Positions 7,270 through 14,437 of a stretch of DNA of 26,616 nt are shown here, piece after piece (positions within the stretch are counted from its first letter, which is position 1; each line of letters starts with the position of its first letter). The notes below the pieces were generated by a model. It was given only the letters and a program-made list of their open reading frames with translations, had not been told where the DNA came from and made no database searches. The position numbers and the translations under genes were made by a program. The stretch comes from Patescibacteria group bacterium (GTDB lineage Bacteria > Patescibacteriota > Minisyncoccia > UBA6257 > Colwellbacteraceae). The DNA lies in contig JAMCXR010000011.1 in assembly GCA_023474185.1 (NCBI GenBank), forward strand, positions 1 through 26,616, read 5' to 3'.

Positions 7270-8413
7270 GATCACGGTATTATTGACCGGTGGCGGAACC
7301 GGGGGCCATATTTATCCGCTGGTGGCGGTTGCCGGCCGATTGAAAGAAATCGCGGAGGCGGAGGGTGGCGACTGGCGCTTCGTTTATCTCGGTTCTTTTG
7401 GAAACTATCGGGAAGCGCTTCAGGAAAGCGGCTTGGAAGTCCGCGGCCTAGCAGACAGCAAGCTGAGGAGGTATTTTTCGCCGGCTAATTTTATCGAAGC
7501 GCCTAAATTATTTTTAGGGTTCGTTCAGGCCTTGTGGCAGGTGCGCCGTTTGCGGCCGGATGTTTTGTTCAGCAAAGGCGGGCCGGGGGCGTTGCCGGTA
7601 GTTTTGGCAGCCAAAATTTGCGGGGTGCCGATAGTCATCCATGAATCGGATGCCGTACCGGGGGTGACCAGCCTTTTAACCAGCAAAATGGCCGTCAAAG
7701 TGCTGGTTTCTTTCCCTTCCAGTTCCGGTTTTTTCCGCCGACCGGTTGTCGTCACCGGCAATCCGGTGCGGGAAAAAGTGCTAACCGCGGCCGGAATACC
7801 AGGAGCGGCAGGTGCCGTTAAAAAACGCTTAGACCTTAAGACAAGTAAACCCGTCTTGCTGTTTATGGGGGGGTCGCAGGGGTCGGTGCGGATCAACAAT
7901 TTTATTCTTAACAATTTGCCGAAGCTCGCCGATCGCTACCAGATCCTGCATCAAACCGGACGCCTGAATTACAAGAACGTTTCCTCCGCCGCGGAGGAAA
8001 TTCGCCGGAAAGGCGCCGACCTGAAAAATTATCACACCGCCCCTTATTTCGGCGATGACGTTGGCGCCGTTTTGTCCGTTGCGGACCTGGTGATCAGTCG
8101 TGCTGGAGCCGGCGGAATTTTCGAGCTTGCGGCGCTCGGCAAACCGGCTATCCTTATTCCGCTTCCGGAGTCCGCGCAGAACCATCAGTTGGCGAACGCC
8201 AGAGAATACGCGGCAGCCGGCGCTGCCGAAGTGATGGAAGAAAAAAACCTGACTCTTGGGCTGTTCCTCCAAACCGCGGAAGGTATCCTGTCCGACCGCC
8301 AAAAAAAAGACCTGATGGCAAAAGCCGCCAGGAATTTTGCCAAGCCGGATGCGGATTTGCTGATTGCCCGTGAAATAGCCGAATTGGTTCGGAAAAAAGT
8401 TGGCCGCCGCTAG
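7262..8413 (+). CDS. murG: UDP-GlcNAc:lipid I N-acetylglucosaminyltransferase
   Basis: GT-B glycosyltransferase at the inner membrane face that adds GlcNAc to lipid I to make lipid II. Motifs: GGGTGGH (10-16) in the N-domain, HESD (127-130), GNPVR (166-170), GGSQGS (203-208) in the nucleotide-sugar domain, HQTGR (230-234), and SRAGAGGIFELAALGKPAI (279-297), which contacts UDP-GlcNAc. The family residues around QNxxNA are present as QNHQLANA (306-313). The 383-aa length is normal. The start overlaps the ftsW stop, indicating translational coupling. No SD was found. Confidence 0.96.
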   Translation: MRKITVLLTGGGTGGHIYPLVAVAGRLKEIAEAEGGDWRFVYLGSFGNYREALQESGLEVRGLADSKLRRYFSPANFIEAPKLFLGFVQALWQVRRLRPDVLFSKGGPGALPVVLAAKICGVPIVIHESDAVPGVTSLLTSKMAVKVLVSFPSSSGFFRRPVVVTGNPVREKVLTAAGIPGAAGAVKKRLDLKTSKPVLLFMGGSQGSVRINNFILNNLPKLADRYQILHQTGRLNYKNVSSAAEEIRRKGADLKNYHTAPYFGDDVGAVLSVADLVISRAGAGGIFELAALGKPAILIPLPESAQNHQLANAREYAAAGAAEVMEEKNLTLGLFLQTAEGILSDRQKKDLMAKAARNFAKPDADLLIAREIAELVRKKVGRR

Positions 8414-8429
8414 GGAATTGTGTTAACCT
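8400..8429 (+). promoter_or_regulatory. Candidate leaderless promoter inside the ftsW-murG-nth cluster
   Basis: TTGGCC (8400-8405) and an extended -10 TGT-TAACCT (8421-8429) lie at the murG 3' end. The next ATG is 6 nt beyond the -10. The -10 matches only the TANNNT skeleton, so this call depends on the spacing repeated elsewhere in the window. Confidence 0.4.
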
Positions 8430-8435
8430 GGAATT

Positions 8436-8651
8436 ATGGGAATAAGCAATTTTGGCGCTGCCGGCATATCGCCGCTTGCGCTTGCCGTAGTCGTTTTATG
8501 GACGCTGCCGTGGAAAGGATGGGCGCTGTGGAAGGCCGCGAGAAAAAACAGCTTGGCCTGGTTTATCGCCTTGCTCGTTATCAATACGGTTGGCATCCTC
8601 GAAATACTGTACATCTTTATTTTCAGCGAGGCGCGCGTAAAAAACAAGTAA
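8436..8651 (+). CDS. Small two-helix membrane protein, DUF5652-like
   Basis: A 71-aa protein with two hydrophobic segments (about 11-30 and 42-63) and the sequence PWKGWALWKAARKNSLAWF between them, then LLVINTVGILEILYIFIF. From memory this resembles the small DUF5652 family common in CPR genomes; the function is unknown. The positively charged ends (ARK; EARVKNK) suggest both termini or the loop are cytoplasmic, but topology cannot be fixed by eye. It lies 22 nt after murG and 3 nt before nth, with a possible leaderless promoter of its own. No catalytic motif is visible. Confidence 0.75.
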   Translation: MGISNFGAAGISPLALAVVVLWTLPWKGWALWKAARKNSLAWFIALLVINTVGILEILYIFIFSEARVKNK

Positions 8652-8654
8652 AAT

Positions 8655-9308
8655 ATGACTCAAAAGGCCGGGGCCGCTGACGGGAATTTGGCGCAAAGGA
8701 AAGCGAAGACTCTCAAGGTGCTGCGCGCACTGAAGAAAATTTACCCCGCTCCCAAAATGCAGCTGCGTTATTCTAATAATTGGGAGCTGTTGGTGGCTGT
8801 CGTTTTATCCGCCCAGTGCACGGACAAGAAAGTGAACGAAGTCACCGCCAAGCTGTTCAAGAAATACAAGCGATTTGCTGATTACCTGCGGGCCGACCGC
8901 CGGGAATTCGAGAGAGACATTAAACCGACCGGTTTTTACCGCAGCAAGACCAAAAGTATTCTGGCTGCCGCGCAAATCATCCAAAAAAAGTTCAAAGGGA
9001 AGCTGCCGAAAACGATGGAGGAAATGGTGACCATTCCCGGGGTGGGCCGCAAAACCGCAAACGTCGTCCTTTGGAACGCATACGGAGTCATTGCCGGAAT
9101 AGCCGTCGATACGCACGTCCGCCGTTTGGCGCGTTTGCTGGGACTGACTAAAGAAACAAATCCGAATAAAATAGAACAGGATTTGACCAAACTTATCCCT
9201 CGCAAGGATTGGCCTTACATCACCTACGCTCTTATCCAGTACGGGCGGGAATATTGTCCGGCCAGACCGCACAAACATTCCGCCTGCCCGCTGTCAGTGA
9301 TTAAATAA
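8655..9308 (+). CDS. nth: Endonuclease III (DNA glycosylase/AP lyase) with a degenerate Fe-S loop
   Basis: Base-excision repair enzyme that removes oxidised pyrimidines and cuts at the resulting AP site. The helix-hairpin-helix LPKTMEEMVTIPGVGRKTAN (117-136), catalytic Lys133 and Asp152 (in VDTHV) are all present, as is LSAQCTDKKVN (51-61). The C-terminal iron-sulphur loop (normally Cx6Cx2Cx5C) has Cys201 and Cys211, but His208 at the second position, and the protein ends at Lys217 where the fourth Cys should be. A normal 4Fe-4S cluster therefore looks unlikely. Length is 217 aa. It converges on an orphan minus-strand gene whose terminator starts about 10 nt after the nth stop. Confidence 0.92.
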   Translation: MTQKAGAADGNLAQRKAKTLKVLRALKKIYPAPKMQLRYSNNWELLVAVVLSAQCTDKKVNEVTAKLFKKYKRFADYLRADRREFERDIKPTGFYRSKTKSILAAAQIIQKKFKGKLPKTMEEMVTIPGVGRKTANVVLWNAYGVIAGIAVDTHVRRLARLLGLTKETNPNKIEQDLTKLIPRKDWPYITYALIQYGREYCPARPHKHSACPLSVIK

Positions 9309-9311
9309 AAA

Positions 9312-9338
9312 AAGAGAGGCTCCGCGCTAACGCGGAGC
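9312..9338 (-). terminator. Rho-independent terminator of the orphan minus-strand gene
   Basis: A perfect 8-bp stem GCTCCGCG/CGCGGAGC (9319-9326 and 9331-9338) with a 4-nt loop. Read on the minus strand it is followed by CTCTCTTTTTTT, the expected U-tract. Its first base overlaps the stop codon of the minus-strand gene. On the plus strand no T-run follows, so it is probably one-directional. Confidence 0.85.
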
Positions 9339-9787
9339 TAGTCATTAGAAGGGAGTGTGTAGTCCTGACAGAACCGGTAGGAACTTTCCAGGAAGTCCAA
9401 AAGGCGGTTTTGATATTCCCGTGGAACCTCCGGAAGGCGCAGCAGACAGAGGATCCGCCTAGCTTGCTGCATTTTCCTCGCCTTGCTTTTGGGCAGAGAG
9501 GAATGCCGCTTGATGAGCGTTTTCCGCAACGAGGCGTTTTCTTTGGCGTAGAAATCCATTCCAAGGATTTTGAAAATCTCCCCGGTTATGTATTCGGCCA
9601 ATTCTCCTCCCTTGCTTCTGCCGGTCAGGTTCTCCAAAATCCGGAACAGAGCGTACCTGACACCGATCTCCGGAATAGTCGTGCCAGGCTGGCTGCTGTT
9701 TATGGCAGCAAGTCTTATTTCAGCAACGGCTTTCTTAACCCAGATTTCAGCTTCCCTTTGCAGTTTGGAGACCTGATGCAAAGACAT
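9338..9787 (-). CDS. Orphan hypothetical protein, 149 aa
   Basis: I do not recognise a family. The protein is largely helical by composition, soluble (no signal peptide or membrane segment) and basic in the middle (RKTLIKRHSSLPKSKARKMQQARR, about residues 87-110). It begins MSLHQVSKLQREAEIWVKKAV. It is monocistronic and opposite to its neighbours. A clear AAAGGAG SD lies 3 nt before the ATG, which is rare in this window, and the terminator follows immediately. A possible promoter (TGGACT, 17 nt, TAAGCT on the minus strand, 9867-9839) overlaps the divergent nfo promoter and would leave a leader of about 45-50 nt. A longer plus-strand reading frame across the same region (9410-9958) was judged spurious. 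Position between two DNA-repair genes suggests an accessory insertion. Confidence 0.7.
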   Translation of the reverse strand: MSLHQVSKLQREAEIWVKKAVAEIRLAAINSSQPGTTIPEIGVRYALFRILENLTGRSKGGELAEYITGEIFKILGMDFYAKENASLRKTLIKRHSSLPKSKARKMQQARRILCLLRLPEVPREYQNRLLDFLESSYRFCQDYTLPSND

Positions 9788-9855
9788 CGACTCCTTTCAT
9801 GGATGCGGATAGTGATGAGCAAAAACTCACTCCCCCCAAGCTTATGGCAATTTTG

Positions 9856-9884
9856 TTGCGAAGTCCACTTTTACCGTCTAAAAT
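9856..9884 (+). promoter_or_regulatory. Leaderless promoter of nfo
   Basis: TTGCGA (9856-9861), a 17-nt spacer and TAAAAT (9879-9884). The ATG begins 6 nt later, so transcription should start at the start codon itself. No SD is possible in such a transcript. Confidence 0.7.
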
Positions 9885-9890
9885 TTTCGT

Positions 9891-10745
9891 ATGGCGGAAC
9901 TATTGAAAATAGGAGCTCACCTTTCGCGGTCCGGCGGATTCGGCGAAGTCGTTTTTAAGGCGAAAGACATGGGGTTGAACTGTCTGCAAATTTTTGGCTC
10001 CTCGCCGCGTCAGTGGCAAGTCAAATATCCGTCGGAAAAAGAAGCAAAAGAATTCCGCGAATCAAGAAAAAAAGCCGGAATAAGAGAAGTCTATTTGCAC
10101 GCCGCTTACCTGGTTAACCTGGCCTCGCCGGAAAAAGAGGTGTTCGACAAATCGGTCCGAAACCTGGCCGCGCACCTTAAGATCGCCGAAGAACTCGGTG
10201 CCGACGGACTTATTTTCCATATCGGCTCCGGTAAAGAGCTTCCTAAAAGTGAGGCGATAAAGCGGGTGGCTGAGGGAGCAAGGCTGGTTCTCTCCGAAGT
10301 CCCTGGGGAGACCAGACTCATCCTGGAAAACTCGGCGGGCGGAGGACAGAAGTTAGGCTCTTTTCCGGAGGAGATAGCGGAAATAGTCAGAGCCATTGGC
10401 TCCCAGCGCGTGGCCGTTTGCTTCGATACGGCCCACGCTTTGGAGGCCGGACTAGTGTTGGATTATTCCGAAAATTCCGTAAAAAATCTGATTGGAAGAT
10501 GGGAAGAGTCGATTGGTTGGAACAAGACGCCGGTCATTCATGCCAACGATTCCAAAACCGCGCCTGATTCCCACCGCGATCAGCATGAAAACATAGGCGC
10601 TGGATTCATCGGTCCAAGCGGGTTTAAAAAATTGGTCGCCGAGCCGCTGCTGCGCGACAAGGCTTGGATTCTGGAAGTGCCCGGATTCGACGGAAATGGT
10701 CCGGACCGGAAGAACGTCGAACTGCTCCAACAGTGTTTCACTTAG
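9891..10745 (+). CDS. nfo: Endonuclease IV (AP endonuclease)
   Basis: Zinc-dependent AP endonuclease of base-excision repair that incises 5' to abasic sites. The TIM-barrel motifs are intact and all nine trinuclear-zinc ligands can be aligned: H70, H110, E146 (LENSAG), D179 and H182 (CFDTAHA), H217 (HANDSK), D230 and H232 (RDQHENIG) and E262 (LEVPG). The motif after HENIG reads AG rather than the common EG/KG. At 284 aa the length is normal. It has its own promoter and complements nth upstream: Nth creates AP-site products that Nfo can process. Confidence 0.95.
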   Translation: MAELLKIGAHLSRSGGFGEVVFKAKDMGLNCLQIFGSSPRQWQVKYPSEKEAKEFRESRKKAGIREVYLHAAYLVNLASPEKEVFDKSVRNLAAHLKIAEELGADGLIFHIGSGKELPKSEAIKRVAEGARLVLSEVPGETRLILENSAGGGQKLGSFPEEIAEIVRAIGSQRVAVCFDTAHALEAGLVLDYSENSVKNLIGRWEESIGWNKTPVIHANDSKTAPDSHRDQHENIGAGFIGPSGFKKLVAEPLLRDKAWILEVPGFDGNGPDRKNVELLQQCFT

Positions 10746-10754
10746 AGTTTGTTG

Positions 10755-10760
10755 TATAAT
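10755..10760 (+). promoter_or_regulatory. -10 box (TATAAT) upstream of the broken small gene and sodA
   Basis: A perfect TATAAT just after the nfo stop, 7 nt before the ATG at 10768. The spacing matches the other leaderless promoters here. The -35 region is weak. It probably also drives sodA. Confidence 0.6.
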
Positions 10761-10767
10761 ATTCGTA

Positions 10768-11021
10768 ATGCCGAACGGACTGGGGGAAGTGAAAAGCGAG
10801 GCAAAAAAATATAAAAGGCGAGTTGTGGAATCAGACAGCAGCTCTTATTTTAACCGCTTTCGGTTTAGTGGCCGGGCTGGCCTGGAACAGCGCCGTCTCG
10901 GCGCTGATTGCTTACTTCTTTCCCGTGAGCGCCAGCGGTTTGATCGCCATTCTTCTACGCCGTCATTCTGACCGCCCTTTTGACTTTCTTGGCCTACGGC
11001 TTAAAAAAAAGAAACCAATAG
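10768..11021 (+). pseudogene. Small membrane protein (DUF5654-like) interrupted by two apparent frameshifts
   Basis: This fills the 304-nt gap between nfo and sodA. Three frames each hold one piece of what looks like a single 80-85-aa protein. Frame 1 from ATG 10768 gives MPNGLGEVKSEAKK. Frame 2 gives ELWNQTAALILTAFGLVAGL and then AWNSAVSALIAYFFPVSASG. Frame 3 gives FYAVILTALLTFLAYGLKKR with stop at 11019-11021. The joined product has two hydrophobic helices and a basic tail, and resembles from memory the DUF5654 family. Both shifts are +1: the first near the A7 run at 10803-10809, the second near TTCTTC around 10950-10955. This may be a decayed gene or assembly errors. An unshifted 76-aa reading from TTG 10823 to 11053 exists but ends in a non-membrane, Lys-rich tail. 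Confidence 0.6.
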
Positions 11022-11049
11022 TCGAAAATAAGACAAAAAAGACACATCA

Positions 11050-11652
11050 ATGAAACATTCGCTGCCGCAATTGCCGTACTCCTTCGATGCTTTGGAGCCA
11101 TATCTCGATGCCAGAACGATGGAGATACATTATGACAAGCATCACCGAACCTATGTCGACAAACTGAACGCCGCCCTCGAGAACTATCCCGAACTGCAGG
11201 AACTGGAGGTTGGGGAATTGCTGAGTGATTTAAGTCGCGTTCCGCAGGAAATCAGGACAGCCGTGCGCAATAATGGCGGCGGCCATTACAACCATTCCGC
11301 TTTTTGGAAGATGATGAAGCCGAATGGCGGCGGCGAGCCTGGTGGAAAAATCGCGACGGCGATAAATGAAAAATTCGGGAACTTCGCCAAGTTTAAGGAA
11401 GAATTCGCCAACGCCGCGACAGCGCTTTTCGGTAGCGGTTGGGCATGGCTGGTAGTCGACAGTGGTGAGCTGAAGATAGCGCAGACCAACAACCAAGATT
11501 CTCCGGTAAGCGACGGCCGAAAACCCATTTTAGGCCTGGACGTTTGGGAACACTCCTACTATTTGAAGTATCAGAATCGGAGGCCGGAGTATATCGCTAA
11601 TTGGTGGAACGTGGTTAACTGGGATCGGGTTGAGGAAAATTACAAGTCCTAA
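11050..11652 (+). CDS. sodA: Superoxide dismutase, Fe/Mn family (probably Mn type)
   Basis: Converts superoxide to hydrogen peroxide and oxygen. Metal ligands are H27 (MEIHYDKHH), H82 (GGHYNHSAFW), D164 and H168 (LDVWEHSYYLKYQNRRPEY). Gly78 with Gln149 (NNQDSP) is the outer-sphere combination typical of Mn rather than Fe enzymes. The protein is 200 aa, starts directly with the LPQLPYSFDALEPY motif and has no signal peptide, so it is cytoplasmic. No promoter or SD is evident immediately upstream; expression probably comes from the promoter at 10755. It converges on the PEGA gene and the two stop codons overlap by four bases. Confidence 0.95.
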   Translation: MKHSLPQLPYSFDALEPYLDARTMEIHYDKHHRTYVDKLNAALENYPELQELEVGELLSDLSRVPQEIRTAVRNNGGGHYNHSAFWKMMKPNGGGEPGGKIATAINEKFGNFAKFKEEFANAATALFGSGWAWLVVDSGELKIAQTNNQDSPVSDGRKPILGLDVWEHSYYLKYQNRRPEYIANWWNVVNWDRVEENYKS

Positions 11653-12983
11653 TCTGGTATTACCAGCCGATAAATTTTCTGGCCGTCGGTAAAATAAACG
11701 GTGTTGCCGGCGTAATCGTAAACATAGCTAACGGTCACCGAAGATATTTTTACGGTATTCAACGGTGAGTTTCGGCCGTCGATTTCGCTGAAGTAGAGAC
11801 TGTCTCCGCTTTGGAAAAACAAGTGGGCGTCATCCGCGTACCAGGACAGGCTGCTCGGACTGATAGGCAGTCCGGTGGCCATTTTTTGGCGCTCGCCGCT
11901 CAGGAACGAGTATTCCGTGATTGTCCCGTCGGAGGCAATATAAGCCAGCCCTTGGCTATTTGAGGAAGCGACCATCGCCACAGTGTCGGTGGCCAGAACT
12001 TCCGGTGCTTGACCGCCGCTTAAAATAAATAAATTGCCGTCGTTGTACAAAGCCAGTAAGTCGCTGGCCAAAGGGATCAAATTGCGCACGCCGCTGTTGT
12101 CCGGCGGCGCCACGCTGAATTTGCGATAAATCTGGAAAATGGCGTTGTACGATTCCAAGCCTCCCTTGTTCAACCAGTAAATCTCGTTTCCCGAACTGGC
12201 ATAGGCAGAAACTCTTCCGGAAATCAAAGTGGCGGAATGCTGACCGAGGTTAAGTCCGTATAAAGCCAGGTTGGTTCTGACCAGCAGGTATTGATTGCTG
12301 ACAGAGGAAAAACGGATGTCGGTAATGTATTCTCCCGGTGAAAGCAGATTTAAAGCATCGGCGTAAAATTCGGCCGACAAGTTGATTGGGGAAGAGTAAT
12401 CGACCGGCCCGGACAGATAATATGCATCCGCTAGATAACTGTAAGTGATGACCGCTCCGGAATTGCCGGTGTCGATGATTTTGTTGCCCACTAGTTTTTT
12501 GCCGTTCAAGTATAGCAAGCCGTTGCTCAAAACGACCGCCAGGTTGTCGCCGGCCAGTTTCAGAGAGCTTATTCCGGATTGCAGGGTCGAAGTGGCGATG
12601 CCGGCTGCAGAAACCCTGGCCGCATCCTTGGGGACTAAAACGACGTTATTGTAAATCGTCACGATGCCGGGCTTAACCTTGATTTTTTTGTTCCAGGCCG
12701 AATAACCGCTTGCCGACACCGATAGGTCGTAAGTGCCGCTGGGCAAGTTGCCGATAAGGGTTCCGGTATTGATGAGGTCGGAGGTGTTAGGCGTCGGCTT
12801 TCCGTCCAGCGTCAGCGAGGCGTTTAGCGGGCTGGTGGCGACATAAATGCCCCCCGTCGCTTCAAACGATAACTTTTTGAAATTAAACCTGTCGCCCAAT
12901 GCGTAAAGAATGAAAAAGCTTCCGAGCAGAAGAAACAAAAAAAGCATGACCAGAAGCAATAGCCGGCGTTTCTTCAGGTTCAT
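11649..12983 (-). CDS. Membrane-anchored PEGA-domain protein with a propeller-like C-terminal region
   Basis: A 444-aa protein with a basic N-terminus, one membrane helix (about 8-28) and an extracytoplasmic body. Residues 45-117 match the PEGA pattern: VATSPLNASLTLDGK, then LIGNLPSGTYDLSVSASGYS and W-x-x-x-I-x-V-x-x-G. PEGA domains are small beta modules found on surface or wall-associated proteins. The rest (about 120-444) has short repeated beta-like units (for example LLYLNGKKLV, ITYSYLADAYYLSG, IYWLNKGG, LAYIASDGTI, VYFTDGQKIYRL) suggestive of a beta-propeller. No catalytic motif is visible. It overlaps murA by ATGA, so the two are translationally coupled, which hints at a wall or envelope role. 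Confidence 0.82.
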   Translation of the reverse strand: MNLKKRRLLLLVMLFLFLLLGSFFILYALGDRFNFKKLSFEATGGIYVATSPLNASLTLDGKPTPNTSDLINTGTLIGNLPSGTYDLSVSASGYSAWNKKIKVKPGIVTIYNNVVLVPKDAARVSAAGIATSTLQSGISSLKLAGDNLAVVLSNGLLYLNGKKLVGNKIIDTGNSGAVITYSYLADAYYLSGPVDYSSPINLSAEFYADALNLLSPGEYITDIRFSSVSNQYLLVRTNLALYGLNLGQHSATLISGRVSAYASSGNEIYWLNKGGLESYNAIFQIYRKFSVAPPDNSGVRNLIPLASDLLALYNDGNLFILSGGQAPEVLATDTVAMVASSNSQGLAYIASDGTITEYSFLSGERQKMATGLPISPSSLSWYADDAHLFFQSGDSLYFSEIDGRNSPLNTVKISSVTVSYVYDYAGNTVYFTDGQKIYRLVIPD

Positions 12984-14293
12984 TTTATGATTTTAATCCT
13001 GGCGCCCAATCGGTTGAGGCGGGAGCAAATATCTTCGTATCCCCGGTTGATAGTGTAGACGTTTCTCAGAGTGGAAATCCCTTTGGCGGCCAGCATGGCG
13101 ATTAGGATAATCGCCGCCGGGCGCAACGCCGGCGGAGCGACTACCTCGGCCGGCCGTAACGGAGTGACGCCCTTCACGAAAACCCGGTGCGGGTCGGCCA
13201 GGGTGATGTCGGCTCCGAGTTTGGTCAACTCCGTGTAATAAATGGCGCGGTTTTCGTAAACCCAGTCGTGAATCAACGTTTCTCCTTTGGCCTGGGTGGC
13301 GATGGGCACGAAGAAAGGGAGGTTGTCGATGTTCAAACCGGGAAAGGGCCGGGCTTCTATTTTTTCTTCTAGCGCTTTCAACTTCGACGGGAAAGTTTTG
13401 ATGTCCACCAGATTGGTGAAGCCGTTTCTCGATTTGTACCTTTTTAATATTTTGTAACGAAAACCCATTTTTTCCAGTTTTAAAAGTTCCAGTTCCAGAA
13501 AATCTACCGGGCAGCGTTCAATGACGATGGAAGAATTGGTGGTGGCGGCGATGCTTAAGAAGAGCATCGACTCAATCGGATCTTCGCTGATGAAAAACTC
13601 GGTTGGCTCGTCAATTTCCGTCCGCCCGGTAACTTTCAAAGTGGTGGTTCCTATTCCTTCGATGCCGACGCCTAATCCCTGCAAGAAGTAGCAAAGGTCC
13701 TGGATTTGGTAGTTGGCGGAAGCGAACTTTATCGTCGAAGTCCCCGGAATTCCGGCCGCCGCCATAATGGCGTTTTCCGTGGCAGTGTCCCCGGACTCGT
13801 AAAGAACCACCTCGGCCGGCCTGAGCTTTTCGGCTGAAATTTCGTAGGAATCGGAAATAGCTTTGATTTTCACCCCGAATTTTTCTAGGGCGAAAAGATG
13901 CGGCCGGACGGTTCTGGCTCCCAGCTTGCAACCTCCGGGTTGGGGTATTTTAAAATAGGACTGCAGATGAACAAGCGGCCCCAGAAACAAAATCACGCTC
14001 CTTGTCATCATTGCCGCTTCCCGGTCGATGGACGACAAACGGAGTCGGCCCGCCTTTATTTCCACGTCTCGGTCGTCGTTAACCCACCGGACGCCGACGC
14101 CGATGCTTTTCAGGACCTCGATGATGCGATTAACTTCCTCAATGCGCGGCACGTTGCGCAAGGTCGTTAGGCCTTTGTTGAGGAGCGCCGCCTGAAGCAG
14201 CGCCACGGCCGAGTTTTTCGATGAATTGGTGGAGACGGTGCCGGAAAGCTTGCTTCCCCCTTCGATGCGGAAATTCATGGTTTTGCCCGGCAT
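12980..14293 (-). CDS. murA: UDP-N-acetylglucosamine 1-carboxyvinyltransferase
   Basis: Catalyses the first committed step of peptidoglycan synthesis, adding enolpyruvate from PEP to UDP-GlcNAc. In the numbering used here, Lys26-Asn27 (NSSKNSAVALL) match E. coli K22-N23, and Cys122 in PQPGGCKLGAR matches the fosfomycin-reactive Cys115. ENAIMAAA and the C-terminal RAAIILIAML-like segment (RPAAIILIAMLAAKG) are also present. At 437 aa it is full length. I chose ATG 14293 because TATAAT lies exactly 7 nt upstream; the ATG at 14302 lies inside the -10 box, and MNFRIEGG at 14278 is a possible shorter start. It is divergent from mreB1. Confidence 0.94.
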   Translation of the reverse strand: MPGKTMNFRIEGGSKLSGTVSTNSSKNSAVALLQAALLNKGLTTLRNVPRIEEVNRIIEVLKSIGVGVRWVNDDRDVEIKAGRLRLSSIDREAAMMTRSVILFLGPLVHLQSYFKIPQPGGCKLGARTVRPHLFALEKFGVKIKAISDSYEISAEKLRPAEVVLYESGDTATENAIMAAAGIPGTSTIKFASANYQIQDLCYFLQGLGVGIEGIGTTTLKVTGRTEIDEPTEFFISEDPIESMLFLSIAATTNSSIVIERCPVDFLELELLKLEKMGFRYKILKRYKSRNGFTNLVDIKTFPSKLKALEEKIEARPFPGLNIDNLPFFVPIATQAKGETLIHDWVYENRAIYYTELTKLGADITLADPHRVFVKGVTPLRPAEVVAPPALRPAAIILIAMLAAKGISTLRNVYTINRGYEDICSRLNRLGARIKIIK

Positions 14294-14300
14294 ATGCCAC

Positions 14301-14330
14301 ATTATATCCCCCCTGCCGATTTAATGCCAA
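14301..14330 (-). promoter_or_regulatory. murA promoter (leaderless type)
   Basis: On the minus strand: TTGGCA (14330-14325), an 18-nt spacer and TATAAT (14306-14301), then 7 nt to the ATG at 14293. This is one of the best promoter matches in the window. Confidence 0.75.
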
Positions 14331-14396
14331 ACGGCCTTCGGTTTTCCGCTTCCTGTCCAGAATTTTTAAAAATTTTTTCAATCAAGGTCGTTTTTT

Positions 14397-14425
14397 TTGA
14401 CAGAGATTTCGAAACATAATAATAT
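14397..14425 (+). promoter_or_regulatory. Promoter of the mreB1 supercluster
   Basis: A perfect TTGACA (14397-14402), a 17-nt spacer and TAATAT (14420-14425), with A/T tracts upstream (14365-14398) that could act as an UP element. The ATG is 12 nt beyond the -10, leaving a leader of roughly 5 nt. It may drive all nine genes to 22989, since no terminator is seen between them. Confidence 0.75.
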
Positions 14426-14437
14426 CTATTTTGTATT

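Noticed and set aside
8648..8657. TAAAAT directly before the nth ATG (also before frr at 16274) as a promoter
   Set aside because: The hexamer touches the start codon, so transcription would start inside the gene; it arises from a TAA stop followed by A/T bases.
9410..9958. 182-codon plus-strand open frame opposite the orphan gene
   Set aside because: It covers the orphan gene in antisense, runs through the nfo promoter and 68 nt of nfo, and has no SD or promoter. The minus-strand frame has a clear SD and a matching terminator.
10800..10960. Programmed ribosomal frameshifting in the small gene before sodA
   Set aside because: The A7 run resembles a slippery site, but both shifts needed are +1 (or -2), not the -1 expected at such runs, and no stimulatory structure is evident.
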